From an uncultured Hyphomicrobiales bacterium (GTDB taxonomy: Bacteria; Pseudomonadota; Alphaproteobacteria; Rhizobiales; Beijerinckiaceae), in NCBI GenBank assembly GCA_903932565.1, contig CAIZGQ010000718.1, positions 1-6,116 of the forward strand: a DNA stretch of 6,116 nucleotides, written 5' to 3'. The notes beneath the pieces were generated by a model, which saw only the letters and a program-made list of their open reading frames with translations, searched no databases and had not been told where the DNA came from. The translations under genes and the position numbers were made by a program. Of this stretch, positions 1 through 5,403 are shown piece by piece (within the stretch, counting starts at the first letter, position 1; each line of letters starts with the position of its first letter).

Positions 1-734
1 GATTCCGCATCACGGATCGCCACAAGCACCTTGCCGTACTTTGATGTCACGACCGCACGACAGATGATGTAGCCGATGCCGAGCAAGAGAGCTGACGCAA
101 CGAACAAAGCCGAGCGTGTCGCATCCGCCTGCACATTGTAGCCCAAAATGTCCTTGAAATCCGTCAGGCCATTGTTGCCGCCAAAGCCCATGTCATTGCG
201 AAAGAAGGCGAGCAGCAAAGCGTAAGTCATCGCCTGTGTGATGATCGACAGGTACACGCCGGTGACGCGCGAGCGAAAGGCAAACCAGCCAAACGCAAAG
301 GCCAGAATGCCCGGCACCAGCAGCACCATCATCATCGCGTAACCGAACGAATTGAAGCCCCACCACGTGACGGGAAGTTCCTTCATGTTCAGGAACACCA
401 TGAAGTCCGGCAGGATCGGATTGGCGTAGACGCCGCGCGTGCCGATCTGGCGCATCAGATACATGCCCATCGCGTAACCGCCGAGCGCGAAAAACGCGCC
501 GTGGCCGAGCGAGAGGATGCCGCAATAGCCCCAAACCAGATCAAGCGCCAAGGCCAGAAGCGCGTAGCACAGATACTTGCCCATCAGCGCCACAACGTAT
601 GTGGGCACATGCAGGGCCGAGTCGACCGGTGTCGCGAGGGCCAGCACGGGAACGATGATGGCGGCCGCCAGCAGCAGGGCGAGAAAGACTGCGCCACGCG
701 CATCAATGAGGGAGTAAGCCCGGTTTCCTGCCAT
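1..734 (-). CDS. urtC: Urea ABC transporter permease UrtC (N-terminal part, cut by window edge)
   Basis: UrtC is the second inner-membrane permease of the high-affinity urea importer UrtABCDE and pairs with UrtB to form the channel. Translation from the ATG at 734 gives 244 complete residues and runs open through position 1. The family is usually about 350-390 residues, so the C-terminal third is missing. Hydrophobic stretches appear at about residues 15-35, 48-70, 72-95, 132-152, 158-178 and 208-228. The LivM-type signature (D-L-V-W-G-Y-C-G-I-L-S-L-G-H-G) lies at about 65-79, and a G-F-G-G-N-N-G-L segment typical of UrtC at 183-190. The ATG lies 4 bp past the urtB stop codon, with a GGAAG ribosome-binding site 9 nt upstream inside the urtB tail, so translation is probably coupled. 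The urea assignment rests on synteny with urtA and urtB; the general LivM-like permease fold is clear. Confidence 0.95.
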   Translation of the reverse strand, partial: MAGNRAYSLIDARGAVFLALLLAAAIIVPVLALATPVDSALHVPTYVVALMGKYLCYALLALALDLVWGYCGILSLGHGAFFALGGYAMGMYLMRQIGTRGVYANPILPDFMVFLNMKELPVTWWGFNSFGYAMMMVLLVPGILAFAFGWFAFRSRVTGVYLSIITQAMTYALLLAFFRNDMGFGGNNGLTDFKDILGYNVQADATRSALFVASALLLGIGYIICRAVVTSKYGKVLVAIRDAE

Positions 735-738
735 CAGA

Positions 739-2460
739 TCACGCTTCCACCGCGCGGCCCTTGAGCGCAAACAAGCCGCGCGGCCGCTTCTGGATGAACA
801 GGATAATGAAAACCAGGAGCACGATCTTGCCCAGCACCGCCCCCACGAAGGGCTCCAGCAATTTATTGGCAACACCCAGGGTCAGCGCTGCAACGAAGGT
901 TCCCCAGAGGTTGCCAACACCGCCAAACACGACGACGAGGAAGGAATCGATGATGTAGCTCTGGCCGAGGTTGGGCGAGACATTGTCGATCTGGGACAGC
1001 GCCACGCCTGCCATGCCCGCGATGCCCGAGCCCAGGCCGAACGCCAGCGCATCGATGCGATTGGTATCAATGCCCATGGCTGAGGCCATTCGGCGGTTCT
1101 GCGTGACGGCGCGCATGCGCAGGCCAAAGGACGTGGCGCGCAGAACAAGCTGCAAGACAAAGAACACGATCAGCGCGAAGACGATGATCCACATGCGGCC
1201 CGATGTGATCGACAGGCCGAAGAAATCAAACGAGCCGGACATGAAGGCAGGCGCTGTCACGTCGCGATTGTTGGCGCCAAACATGGTCCGAATGGCCTGC
1301 TGCAACACGAGCGACAACCCAAACGTTGCGAGCAACGTTTCAAGCGGACGGCCATAGAGAAAACGGATGATGGAGCGCTCGATCAGCACGCCGATAAAAC
1401 CGGTCACCACGAATGACAAGGGGACTGCGACCAGCAGCGACCATTGGATCAGACCCGGGGCATAGGCTTGCATGGCCTGCTGCACGCCAAAGGTGACATA
1501 AGCACCGATCATCACCATCTCGCCGTGCGCCATGTTGATGACGCCCATGACACCAAAGGTGATCGCAAGCCCGATGGCCGCCAGCAGCAGCACGGAGCCA
1601 AGTGACAGGCCGTACCAGACGTTCTGAACGGAGCTCAAAAGTGCCAGATTCGATTGGATATTTGTCAGAGCAGCTTGCGCCGCCGTCTTCACCTTGCCAC
1701 TGCTGCTGGCCGCAATGGAGGCAAGCAGTCCCTGTGCATCCTGATCGCCGCGATCCTTGAGCGCAGTGATGGCAACGAGCCGCGCGGCCTCGGGGGCCTG
1801 CGCATCGGGTGCGATCAGAGCCGCGCGCGCCTGCATCATAACACGTTTCACGCCCTCGTCGCGTTCTTTGCCAATCGCGGTGTCGAGTGATGGCAGCGCA
1901 GCAGCATCACGTCCCTGAAACACCGCTTCAGCCGCGGCCAGGCGCTTCACCTTGTCGGGCGCCAGCAATGCGAGTGTCCCCTGCGCGGCATCCAACGCGC
2001 GGCGAACCGCATTGTTGATGCGCACCTTTTTCAGATTGTCGGCATCCACATCCGGCACGACTGCGTCAGTGCGAATGTCATGCACGGTGTCGTCGTCAGC
2101 CTGAAAGTAGACTTTTGAGGTCTCAGTGTCGGCAACAAGATGGCCTGACGCCAAGGCGTCAAATACTTTCAAAGTGAGCGGCGAACCACTGGCTGCGAGC
2201 GCAGCAATACCGTCCTGTGTGTCAGCAAATTTGTCAGTGGCAAAATGTTCGAGCGCGTCATCGAAATCATCGGCATGCGCCACCGGGGCGGCGACCAGAA
2301 GCATCAGGCTCAGCAAAATTTTCGCGCATAATTTTAACAGAACGCCCGCTTTGTTCTGCAAGTTGCAGGGCCCAAACTGCGCGGCAAGCTTCAGGGAGGC
2401 AAGCTTTACAAACATGCCTTGCACCGGGGACCGATCAGCCTGCAGCTCAAATGCGGACAC
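739..2460 (-). CDS. urtB: Urea ABC transporter permease UrtB
   Basis: UrtB is an inner-membrane permease of the urea importer. From the GTG at 2460 the product is 573 residues. Residues 48-63 look like a signal-peptide core ending in A-H-A, with cleavage predicted before Asp64. Residues 64 to about 275 form the soluble, Ala-rich helical domain that distinguishes UrtB from the shorter LivH permeases. Residues 280-573 are a LivH-type permease with several membrane spans, including I-N-M-A-H-G-E-M-V-M-I-G-A-Y (308-321), the A-V-T-Q-N-R-R-M-A cytoplasmic loop (451-459), V-F-G-G-V-G-N-L-W-G (511-520) and a C-terminal R-P-R-G-L-F-A-L-K-G-R. The start is uncertain. GTG 2460 has GGAG 6 nt upstream, but about 43 residues then precede the signal core, which is unusual, and the family is more often about 520-540 residues. 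An ATG at 2415 is in frame but lacks a good ribosome-binding site. It lies 116 bp after urtA and 4 bp before urtC in one operon. Confidence 0.96.
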   Translation of the reverse strand: MSAFELQADRSPVQGMFVKLASLKLAAQFGPCNLQNKAGVLLKLCAKILLSLMLLVAAPVAHADDFDDALEHFATDKFADTQDGIAALAASGSPLTLKVFDALASGHLVADTETSKVYFQADDDTVHDIRTDAVVPDVDADNLKKVRINNAVRRALDAAQGTLALLAPDKVKRLAAAEAVFQGRDAAALPSLDTAIGKERDEGVKRVMMQARAALIAPDAQAPEAARLVAITALKDRGDQDAQGLLASIAASSSGKVKTAAQAALTNIQSNLALLSSVQNVWYGLSLGSVLLLAAIGLAITFGVMGVINMAHGEMVMIGAYVTFGVQQAMQAYAPGLIQWSLLVAVPLSFVVTGFIGVLIERSIIRFLYGRPLETLLATFGLSLVLQQAIRTMFGANNRDVTAPAFMSGSFDFFGLSITSGRMWIIVFALIVFFVLQLVLRATSFGLRMRAVTQNRRMASAMGIDTNRIDALAFGLGSGIAGMAGVALSQIDNVSPNLGQSYIIDSFLVVVFGGVGNLWGTFVAALTLGVANKLLEPFVGAVLGKIVLLVFIILFIQKRPRGLFALKGRAVEA

Positions 2461-2466
2461 GTGAAT

Positions 2467-2470
2467 CTCC
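2467..2470 (-). promoter_or_regulatory. Shine-Dalgarno GGAG before urtB GTG
   Basis: GGAG on the minus strand sits 6 nt before the GTG at 2460. It is the only good ribosome-binding site seen near any candidate urtB start, and it is why the long, GTG-initiated form was chosen. Confidence 0.6.
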
Positions 2471-2475
2471 AGAAC

Positions 2476-2492
2476 GAACAGCCCAACTGTTC
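2476..2492 (-). other. Small hairpin just upstream of the urtB ribosome-binding site
   Basis: GAACAG and CTGTTC are perfect 6-bp arms around a 5-nt loop, ending 5 nt before the GGAG of urtB on the transcript. A stem this short can arise by chance. If it forms in the mRNA it could affect ribosome access to urtB. Confidence 0.35.
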
Positions 2493-2529
2493 CTGAGACG
2501 ATTTACAGAACAACTTGATCGACATTTGA

Positions 2530-2560
2530 GATCGGCACGGATGAAATGCCCGTGCCGATC
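2530..2560 (-). other. Perfect 11-bp intercistronic stem-loop between urtA and urtB
   Basis: GATCGGCACGG (2530-2540) and CCGTGCCGATC (2550-2560) are exact reverse complements with a 9-nt loop, starting 16 nt after the urtA stop codon. On the urt transcript no U-run follows the stem, so it does not look like a strong intrinsic terminator. Hairpins at this place, between a binding-protein gene and its permease gene, are known from other ABC-transporter operons to protect the upstream message or cause partial termination. That role here is inferred. Confidence 0.7.
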
Positions 2561-2576
2561 CGATGTTTTGCAGAGA

Positions 2577-3884
2577 TCAGTTAGTGGCCTTACCGCCGCA
2601 CTTGCCGGTCTTGACGTTCAGGTTGCCGCAGGAAAGAGGCTTGCGCCAATCTGCGATCAGATCCTTTGAACCTTCAAGATAGGGTGACCATTCCTGCGCC
2701 ACGACGGTGCCGGGTGTCTGCCAGACCGTGCTGATCTGACCATCGCCCTGGATTTCACCAATCATCACGGGCTTTGTGATGTGATGGTTCGGCATCATGG
2801 TCGACAGGCCGCCCGTCAGGTTGGGCACAGAGACTCCGATCATCGCGTCGATGACCTTGTCGGGATCAACCGAACCGGCCTTCTCCACAGCCTTCACCCA
2901 CATATTGAAGCCGATGACATGGGCCTCCATCGGGTCGTTGGTCGTGCGCTTGGGGTTCTTGGTATAGGCCTTCCACTTCTTGATGAAGGCCTTGTTGTCT
3001 GGCGTATCGATCGACTGGAAATAATTCCAGGCGGCGAGATGGCCAACCAGCGGCTTGGTGTCGATGCCGGCGAGTTCTTCTTCACCCACCGAGAAGGCGA
3101 CAACCGGGATGTCCGTCGCCTTGATGCCCTTGTTGCCGAGTTCCTTGTAGAAGGGAACGTTGGCATCGCCATTGATCGTCGACACGACAGCGGTCTTTTT
3201 ACCGGCCGAACCGAATTTCTTGATGTCAGCCACAATCGTCTGCCAATCGGAATGACCGAACGGCGTGTAGTTGATCATGATGTCTTCAGAGGCAACGCCC
3301 TTCGACTTCAGATAGGCTTCAAGGATCTTGTTGGTGGTGCGCGGATAAACGTAATCGGTGCCAGCCAGCACCCAACGCTTCACCGAGCCGCCTTCCTTGC
3401 TCATCAGATAATCCACAGCCGGAATCGCCTGCTGGTTTGGCGCAGCCCCGGTGTAGAACACGTTGCGCTGGGATTCTTCGCCCTCGTACTGTACCGGATA
3501 GAAGAGAATTGAATCGAGCTCTTCAAACACCGGCAGCACAGACTTGCGTGACACCGAGGTCCAGCAGCCAAACACCGCCGAAACCTTGTCCTTTGAAATC
3601 AGCTCGCGTGCCTTTTCGGCAAACAGCGGCCAGTTGGAAGCCGGATCGACAACGACGGCTTCGAGCTTCTTGCCGAGGAGGCCGCCCTTCTTGTTCTGCT
3701 CATCAATGAGCATCAACATAACGTCCTTCAGCGTGGTCTCGCTGATGGCCATGGTTCCAGACAATGAATGAAGAATGCCGACCTTGATGGTGTCGGCGGC
3801 CTGGGCGCCAAAAGACGCCAGCGCAATTGCGCCTCCCAAAAGCGCGCCAGTGGCGCGCAGCATGTTTCGCCGGGTGAGAGACAT
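2577..3884 (-). CDS. urtA: Urea ABC transporter substrate-binding protein UrtA
   Basis: UrtA is the periplasmic protein that captures urea, or short amides, and delivers it to the UrtB/UrtC channel. The ATG at 3884 gives 435 residues and has AGGGA 10 nt upstream. The N-terminus has a twin-arginine motif (T-R-R-N-M-L-R, residues 4-10), a hydrophobic core (about 12-25) and A-Q-A at 27-29, so it is a probable Tat signal peptide cleaved near residue 29 or 30. The mature part begins D-T-I-K-V-G-I-L-H-S-L-S-G-T-M-A-I-S-E-T, the classic UrtA opening of the Leu/Ile/Val-binding-like fold. Other family marks are F-G-C-W-T-S (105-110), L-F-Y-P-V-Q-Y-E-G (127-135) and H-I-T-K-P-V-M-I-G-E-I-Q (368-379). 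Two cysteines near the C-terminus (419, 429) could form a disulfide. The same frame stays open to 4028, but that stretch lies upstream of the start and spans the sigma-54 promoter, so it was excluded. Confidence 0.98.
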   Translation of the reverse strand: MSLTRRNMLRATGALLGGAIALASFGAQAADTIKVGILHSLSGTMAISETTLKDVMLMLIDEQNKKGGLLGKKLEAVVVDPASNWPLFAEKARELISKDKVSAVFGCWTSVSRKSVLPVFEELDSILFYPVQYEGEESQRNVFYTGAAPNQQAIPAVDYLMSKEGGSVKRWVLAGTDYVYPRTTNKILEAYLKSKGVASEDIMINYTPFGHSDWQTIVADIKKFGSAGKKTAVVSTINGDANVPFYKELGNKGIKATDIPVVAFSVGEEELAGIDTKPLVGHLAAWNYFQSIDTPDNKAFIKKWKAYTKNPKRTTNDPMEAHVIGFNMWVKAVEKAGSVDPDKVIDAMIGVSVPNLTGGLSTMMPNHHITKPVMIGEIQGDGQISTVWQTPGTVVAQEWSPYLEGSKDLIADWRKPLSCGNLNVKTGKCGGKATN

Positions 3885-3961
3885 GAAAAATATTTCCCTG
3901 AGAAAGAGCCGATGGTTCGCCGGCCCACGTTGCGACTGTCCGTTAAGACGTGATGGTTGTT

Positions 3962-3977
3962 TGCAACGCCTATGCCA
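3962..3977 (-). promoter_or_regulatory. Sigma-54 (-24/-12) promoter of urtABC
   Basis: The minus strand reads TGGCATAGGCGTTGCA, against the consensus TGGCAC-N5-TTGCA. Only the last base of the -24 box differs. The invariant GG (3976-3975) and GC (3964-3963) have exactly 10 bases between them. The predicted start of transcription is near 3951, giving a leader of about 67 nt before urtA. The promoter sits in the right place and direction for a nitrogen-scavenging operon, where NtrC with sigma-54 is the known control in many proteobacteria. Confidence 0.8.
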
Positions 3978-3994
3978 TGTGCCGACGGCATGGC
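3974..3994. repeat. Inverted repeat overlapping the sigma-54 -24 box
   Basis: GCCATG (3974-3979) and CATGGC (3989-3994) are perfect 6-bp arms with a 9-nt spacer, and a smaller TGCC-GAC-GGCA palindrome lies between them (3980-3990). The left arm overlaps the -24 element, so a protein bound here could block RNA polymerase. It may also be chance in GC-rich DNA. Confidence 0.4.
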
Positions 3995-4063
3995 TGTGTC
4001 CCACCTGGCGCGATGCGCGGGTTCGCATCAGCTTGGGTCAAGTCTCAACATGTGCCAGCTGAA

Positions 4064-4087
4064 CCTCGACTGGAATGCATGTCGAGG
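4064..4087. repeat. Inverted repeat CCTCGAC-N10-GTCGAGG upstream of urtA promoter
   Basis: Perfect 7-bp arms (4064-4070 and 4081-4087) have their centers 17 bp apart. The center lies about 125 bp upstream of the predicted urtA transcription start, the usual distance for a sigma-54 activator site. The arms do not resemble the usual NtrC half-site, so the binding protein is unknown. Confidence 0.45.
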
Positions 4088-4175
4088 CGTTTAAACCTGA
4101 AGCTTGGATGGCCCGATGGATGGCGACCGATTCGATTATATCCCTGTCCGAGCTGATTAAATTTTCATCGGCGTC

Positions 4176-4204
4176 TTGGCCTACAAACCCAACGCCCCTT
4201 TTAT
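4176..4204 (+). promoter_or_regulatory. Weak candidate sigma-70 promoter, upstream of the dehydrogenase
   Basis: TTGGCC (4176-4181) and TTTTAT (4199-4204) are 17 bp apart, each matching 4 of 6 consensus bases. Transcription would start near 4212 and give a leader of about 130 nt. The match is weak and the stretch is AT-rich, so this is only a candidate. Confidence 0.25.
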
Positions 4205-4231
4205 ATTGCCTATTATCAAGGCAGATGAGAT

Positions 4232-4244
4232 GCTAAGCGTTAGC
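4232..4244. repeat. Short inverted repeat GCTAA-GCG-TTAGC
   Basis: Arms of 5 bp surround a 3-nt center, about 110 bp upstream of the chosen dehydrogenase start. It is a possible operator half-site pair but short enough to be chance. Confidence 0.3.
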
Positions 4245-4268
4245 GGATTTCCAAAACTGCCCAGAAAC

Positions 4269-4297
4269 TTGCCGCCGCGCGTCAGTTTTCGCATGAT
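4269..4297 (+). promoter_or_regulatory. Candidate promoter overlapped by the 19-bp palindrome
   Basis: TTGCCG (4269-4274) and CATGAT (4292-4297) are 17 bp apart, each matching 4 of 6 sigma-70 consensus bases. The -10 box lies inside the palindrome 4286-4304, the layout of a repressor-controlled promoter. A start near 4304 would leave about 40 nt before the GTG at 4345. Neither box is strong. Confidence 0.3.
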
Positions 4298-4304
4298 GCG
4301 AAAA
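4286..4304. promoter_or_regulatory. 19-bp perfect palindrome, probable operator of the dehydrogenase gene
   Basis: TTTTCGCAT and ATGCGAAAA are exact 9-bp arms around a single central G. The site ends 40 bp before the chosen dehydrogenase start. Length, symmetry and place fit an operator for a dimeric regulator. No regulator gene is visible in the window, so the partner is unknown. A transcribed hairpin is unlikely because a 1-nt loop is too tight, although inner pairs could open. Confidence 0.6.
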
Positions 4305-4333
4305 ATTCGCGACTGATTTGAACGAGACAATTT

Positions 4334-4337
4334 GGGA
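4334..4337 (+). promoter_or_regulatory. GGGA ribosome-binding site deciding the dehydrogenase start
   Basis: GGGA lies 7 nt before the GTG at 4345. The upstream TTG at 4318, in the same frame, has no recognisable ribosome-binding site. This favors the 320-residue form. Confidence 0.5.
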
Positions 4338-4344
4338 CGTGCTG

Positions 4345-5307
4345 GTGCCGGACTTTGAAATTCTCGTGACTGCACCGATCAATCCTGCTGTCATCGCGGC
4401 ACTGGAAGCGCAGTTCCCTGTTCATTGCCTCTTCAACCAAGTTGATCCAGAGGCCTTTCTTCAGAGCGTCGCGCCCACCGTCAGGGGGCTTGTGGCGGCC
4501 GGGCCCATCCTGGCCAATGGCGTCTCTTTCGCCACGGATGGCGCTTTCATGAGCGGGTTCCCGAACCTCGAGATTGTCGCCAACATTGGCGTGGGGTTTG
4601 ACAACATTGACACGGCCTATGCCAAGGCAAACAACATCGTCGTGACGAACACGCCGGACGTCCTGACAGACGAAACCGCTGACCTCGCCATGGCTCTTTT
4701 GTTGGCGACCGTTCGCGAAATTCCGCAGGCTGACCAATATCTGCGCGCTGGCAACTGGCTTCGGAAGCCTTACCGCCTGACAGCCAGCCTGCGCGGGCGG
4801 CGTCTGGGCATTATTGGGCTGGGGCGGATTGGCAAGGCGATCGCCCATCGCGCGCAAGCGTTTGGTCTGGAGATCGCCTATCACGGGCGCAATCAGCAGC
4901 CGGACGTCGTCTTTGCTTACCACGCGACTCCCCGGGCGCTGGCGGAGGCCTGCGATATCCTGATGGTTGTTGCACCGGGCGGCCCCGAGACGCGCGGAAT
5001 GGTTGATGCGAACGTGCTGACGGCTCTGGGGCCGGATGGCATCCTCATCAACATTGCACGGGGTTCGCTGGTGGATGAGGCTGCTTTGATTGCAGCCCTG
5101 CAGAACAAGCACATTCTTGCTGCGGGTCTCGATGTATTTGCCAGTGAGCCGAAAGTCCCCGAGGAACTGATTGCGATGGATCAAGTTGTCTTGCTGCCTC
5201 ATGTGGGCTCAGGGTCACGCGCAACGCGCGCTGCGATGGACCAGTTGATGGTGGACAATCTGATCTCCTTTGCGTCCGGTCGGGGGCCGCTCACACCGAT
5301 TTTTTGA
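4345..5307 (+). CDS. D-isomer-specific 2-hydroxyacid dehydrogenase (glyoxylate/hydroxypyruvate reductase-like)
   Basis: This is probably a cytoplasmic NAD(P)H-dependent reductase of 2-keto acids such as glyoxylate or hydroxypyruvate. The GTG at 4345 gives 320 residues, normal for the family. An N-terminal catalytic half carries G-V-G-F-D-N-I-D (82-89). A Rossmann domain carries G-L-G-R-I-G (158-163), followed by H-G-R-N (180-183), where the basic residue after the second strand suggests NADPH preference. The catalytic set is present: Arg239 in N-I-A-R-G-S, Glu268 in F-A-S-E-P and His286 in L-P-H-V-G-S. The start could instead be TTG 4318 (329 residues), but GTG 4345 has a better ribosome-binding site and begins just before the usual first strand (F-E-I-L-V-T-A-P). 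The gene is divergent from urtA. Exact substrate cannot be read from the sequence, and no pathway neighbors are visible. Confidence 0.93.
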   Translation: MPDFEILVTAPINPAVIAALEAQFPVHCLFNQVDPEAFLQSVAPTVRGLVAAGPILANGVSFATDGAFMSGFPNLEIVANIGVGFDNIDTAYAKANNIVVTNTPDVLTDETADLAMALLLATVREIPQADQYLRAGNWLRKPYRLTASLRGRRLGIIGLGRIGKAIAHRAQAFGLEIAYHGRNQQPDVVFAYHATPRALAEACDILMVVAPGGPETRGMVDANVLTALGPDGILINIARGSLVDEAALIAALQNKHILAAGLDVFASEPKVPEELIAMDQVVLLPHVGSGSRATRAAMDQLMVDNLISFASGRGPLTPIF

Positions 5308-5315
5308 AAAGCGCT

Positions 5316-5343
5316 GGACTGGTGGCTGGAGCCACACAGGTCC
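5316..5343 (+). other. Interrupted hairpin after the dehydrogenase gene
   Basis: An inner stem GTGGC/GCCAC (5322-5326 with 5331-5335) with loop TGGA is flanked by outer arms GGAC/GTCC (5316-5319 with 5340-5343). It starts 8 nt after the stop codon. No T-run follows, so it is not a standard intrinsic terminator; it may stabilise the 3' end or support factor-dependent termination. Confidence 0.4.
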
Positions 5344-5350
5344 ATTGAAG

Positions 5351-5377
5351 CGCATCCAAAAATAATTATTGGATGCG
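5351..5377. repeat. 9-bp inverted repeat with AT-rich center before the Inh-like gene
   Basis: CGCATCCAA (5351-5359) and TTGGATGCG (5369-5377) are exact arms around a 9-nt AT-only center, next to which lies the self-complementary AATAATTATT (5361-5370). It ends 11 bp before the ribosome-binding site of the next gene. No T-run follows on either strand, so an operator, or a leader hairpin, is more likely than a terminator. Confidence 0.5.
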
Positions 5378-5403
5378 GGACTGAATTGGGAGGATTTGGG
5401 ACC

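Larger units (their letters stand above)
3885..4344. other. Divergent intergenic region between urtA and the dehydrogenase gene
   Basis: No supported gene lies in these roughly 460 bp. The region contains the sigma-54 promoter and a leader of about 67 nt for urtA, a 7-bp inverted repeat at 4064-4087, a short direct repeat of TGGATGGC (4105-4112 and 4117-4124), a GCTAA/TTAGC inverted repeat at 4232-4244, and a 19-bp palindrome at 4286-4304. The stretch at about 4130-4260 is more AT-rich than the flanking genes, as expected of a promoter region. I saw no clear NtrC site of the TGCAC-N7-GTGCA type. Confidence 0.75.

Noticed and set aside
193..534. 113-residue open frame on the minus strand
   Set aside because: It overlaps urtC in another frame and is Arg-rich with no domain; the urtC frame gives an unmistakable permease.
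2781..3512. 243-residue open frame on the plus strand
   Set aside because: It is antisense to urtA, rich in Arg and His as mirror frames are, and has no motif or plausible expression signal.
3885..4028. 48-codon upstream extension of the urtA frame
   Set aside because: It would cover the sigma-54 promoter and place a non-hydrophobic stretch before a clear Tat signal peptide. The ATG at 3884 has its own ribosome-binding site.
4105..4124. Direct repeat TGGATGGC with 12-bp period as a regulator-binding array
   Set aside because: Only two short copies are present, so chance is a sufficient explanation.
3775..4156. Small plus-strand open frames across the urtA start and the intergenic region
   Set aside because: No good ribosome-binding site or recognisable protein; they overlap urtA and its promoter.
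4282..5202. 306-residue open frame on the minus strand
   Set aside because: It lies fully antisense to the dehydrogenase, whose catalytic motifs are intact. Its translation shows no recognisable domain, and long mirror frames are common in GC-rich genes.
5316..5377. Intrinsic terminator for the dehydrogenase gene
   Set aside because: Two stem-loops are present, but neither is followed by a T-run on the plus strand.
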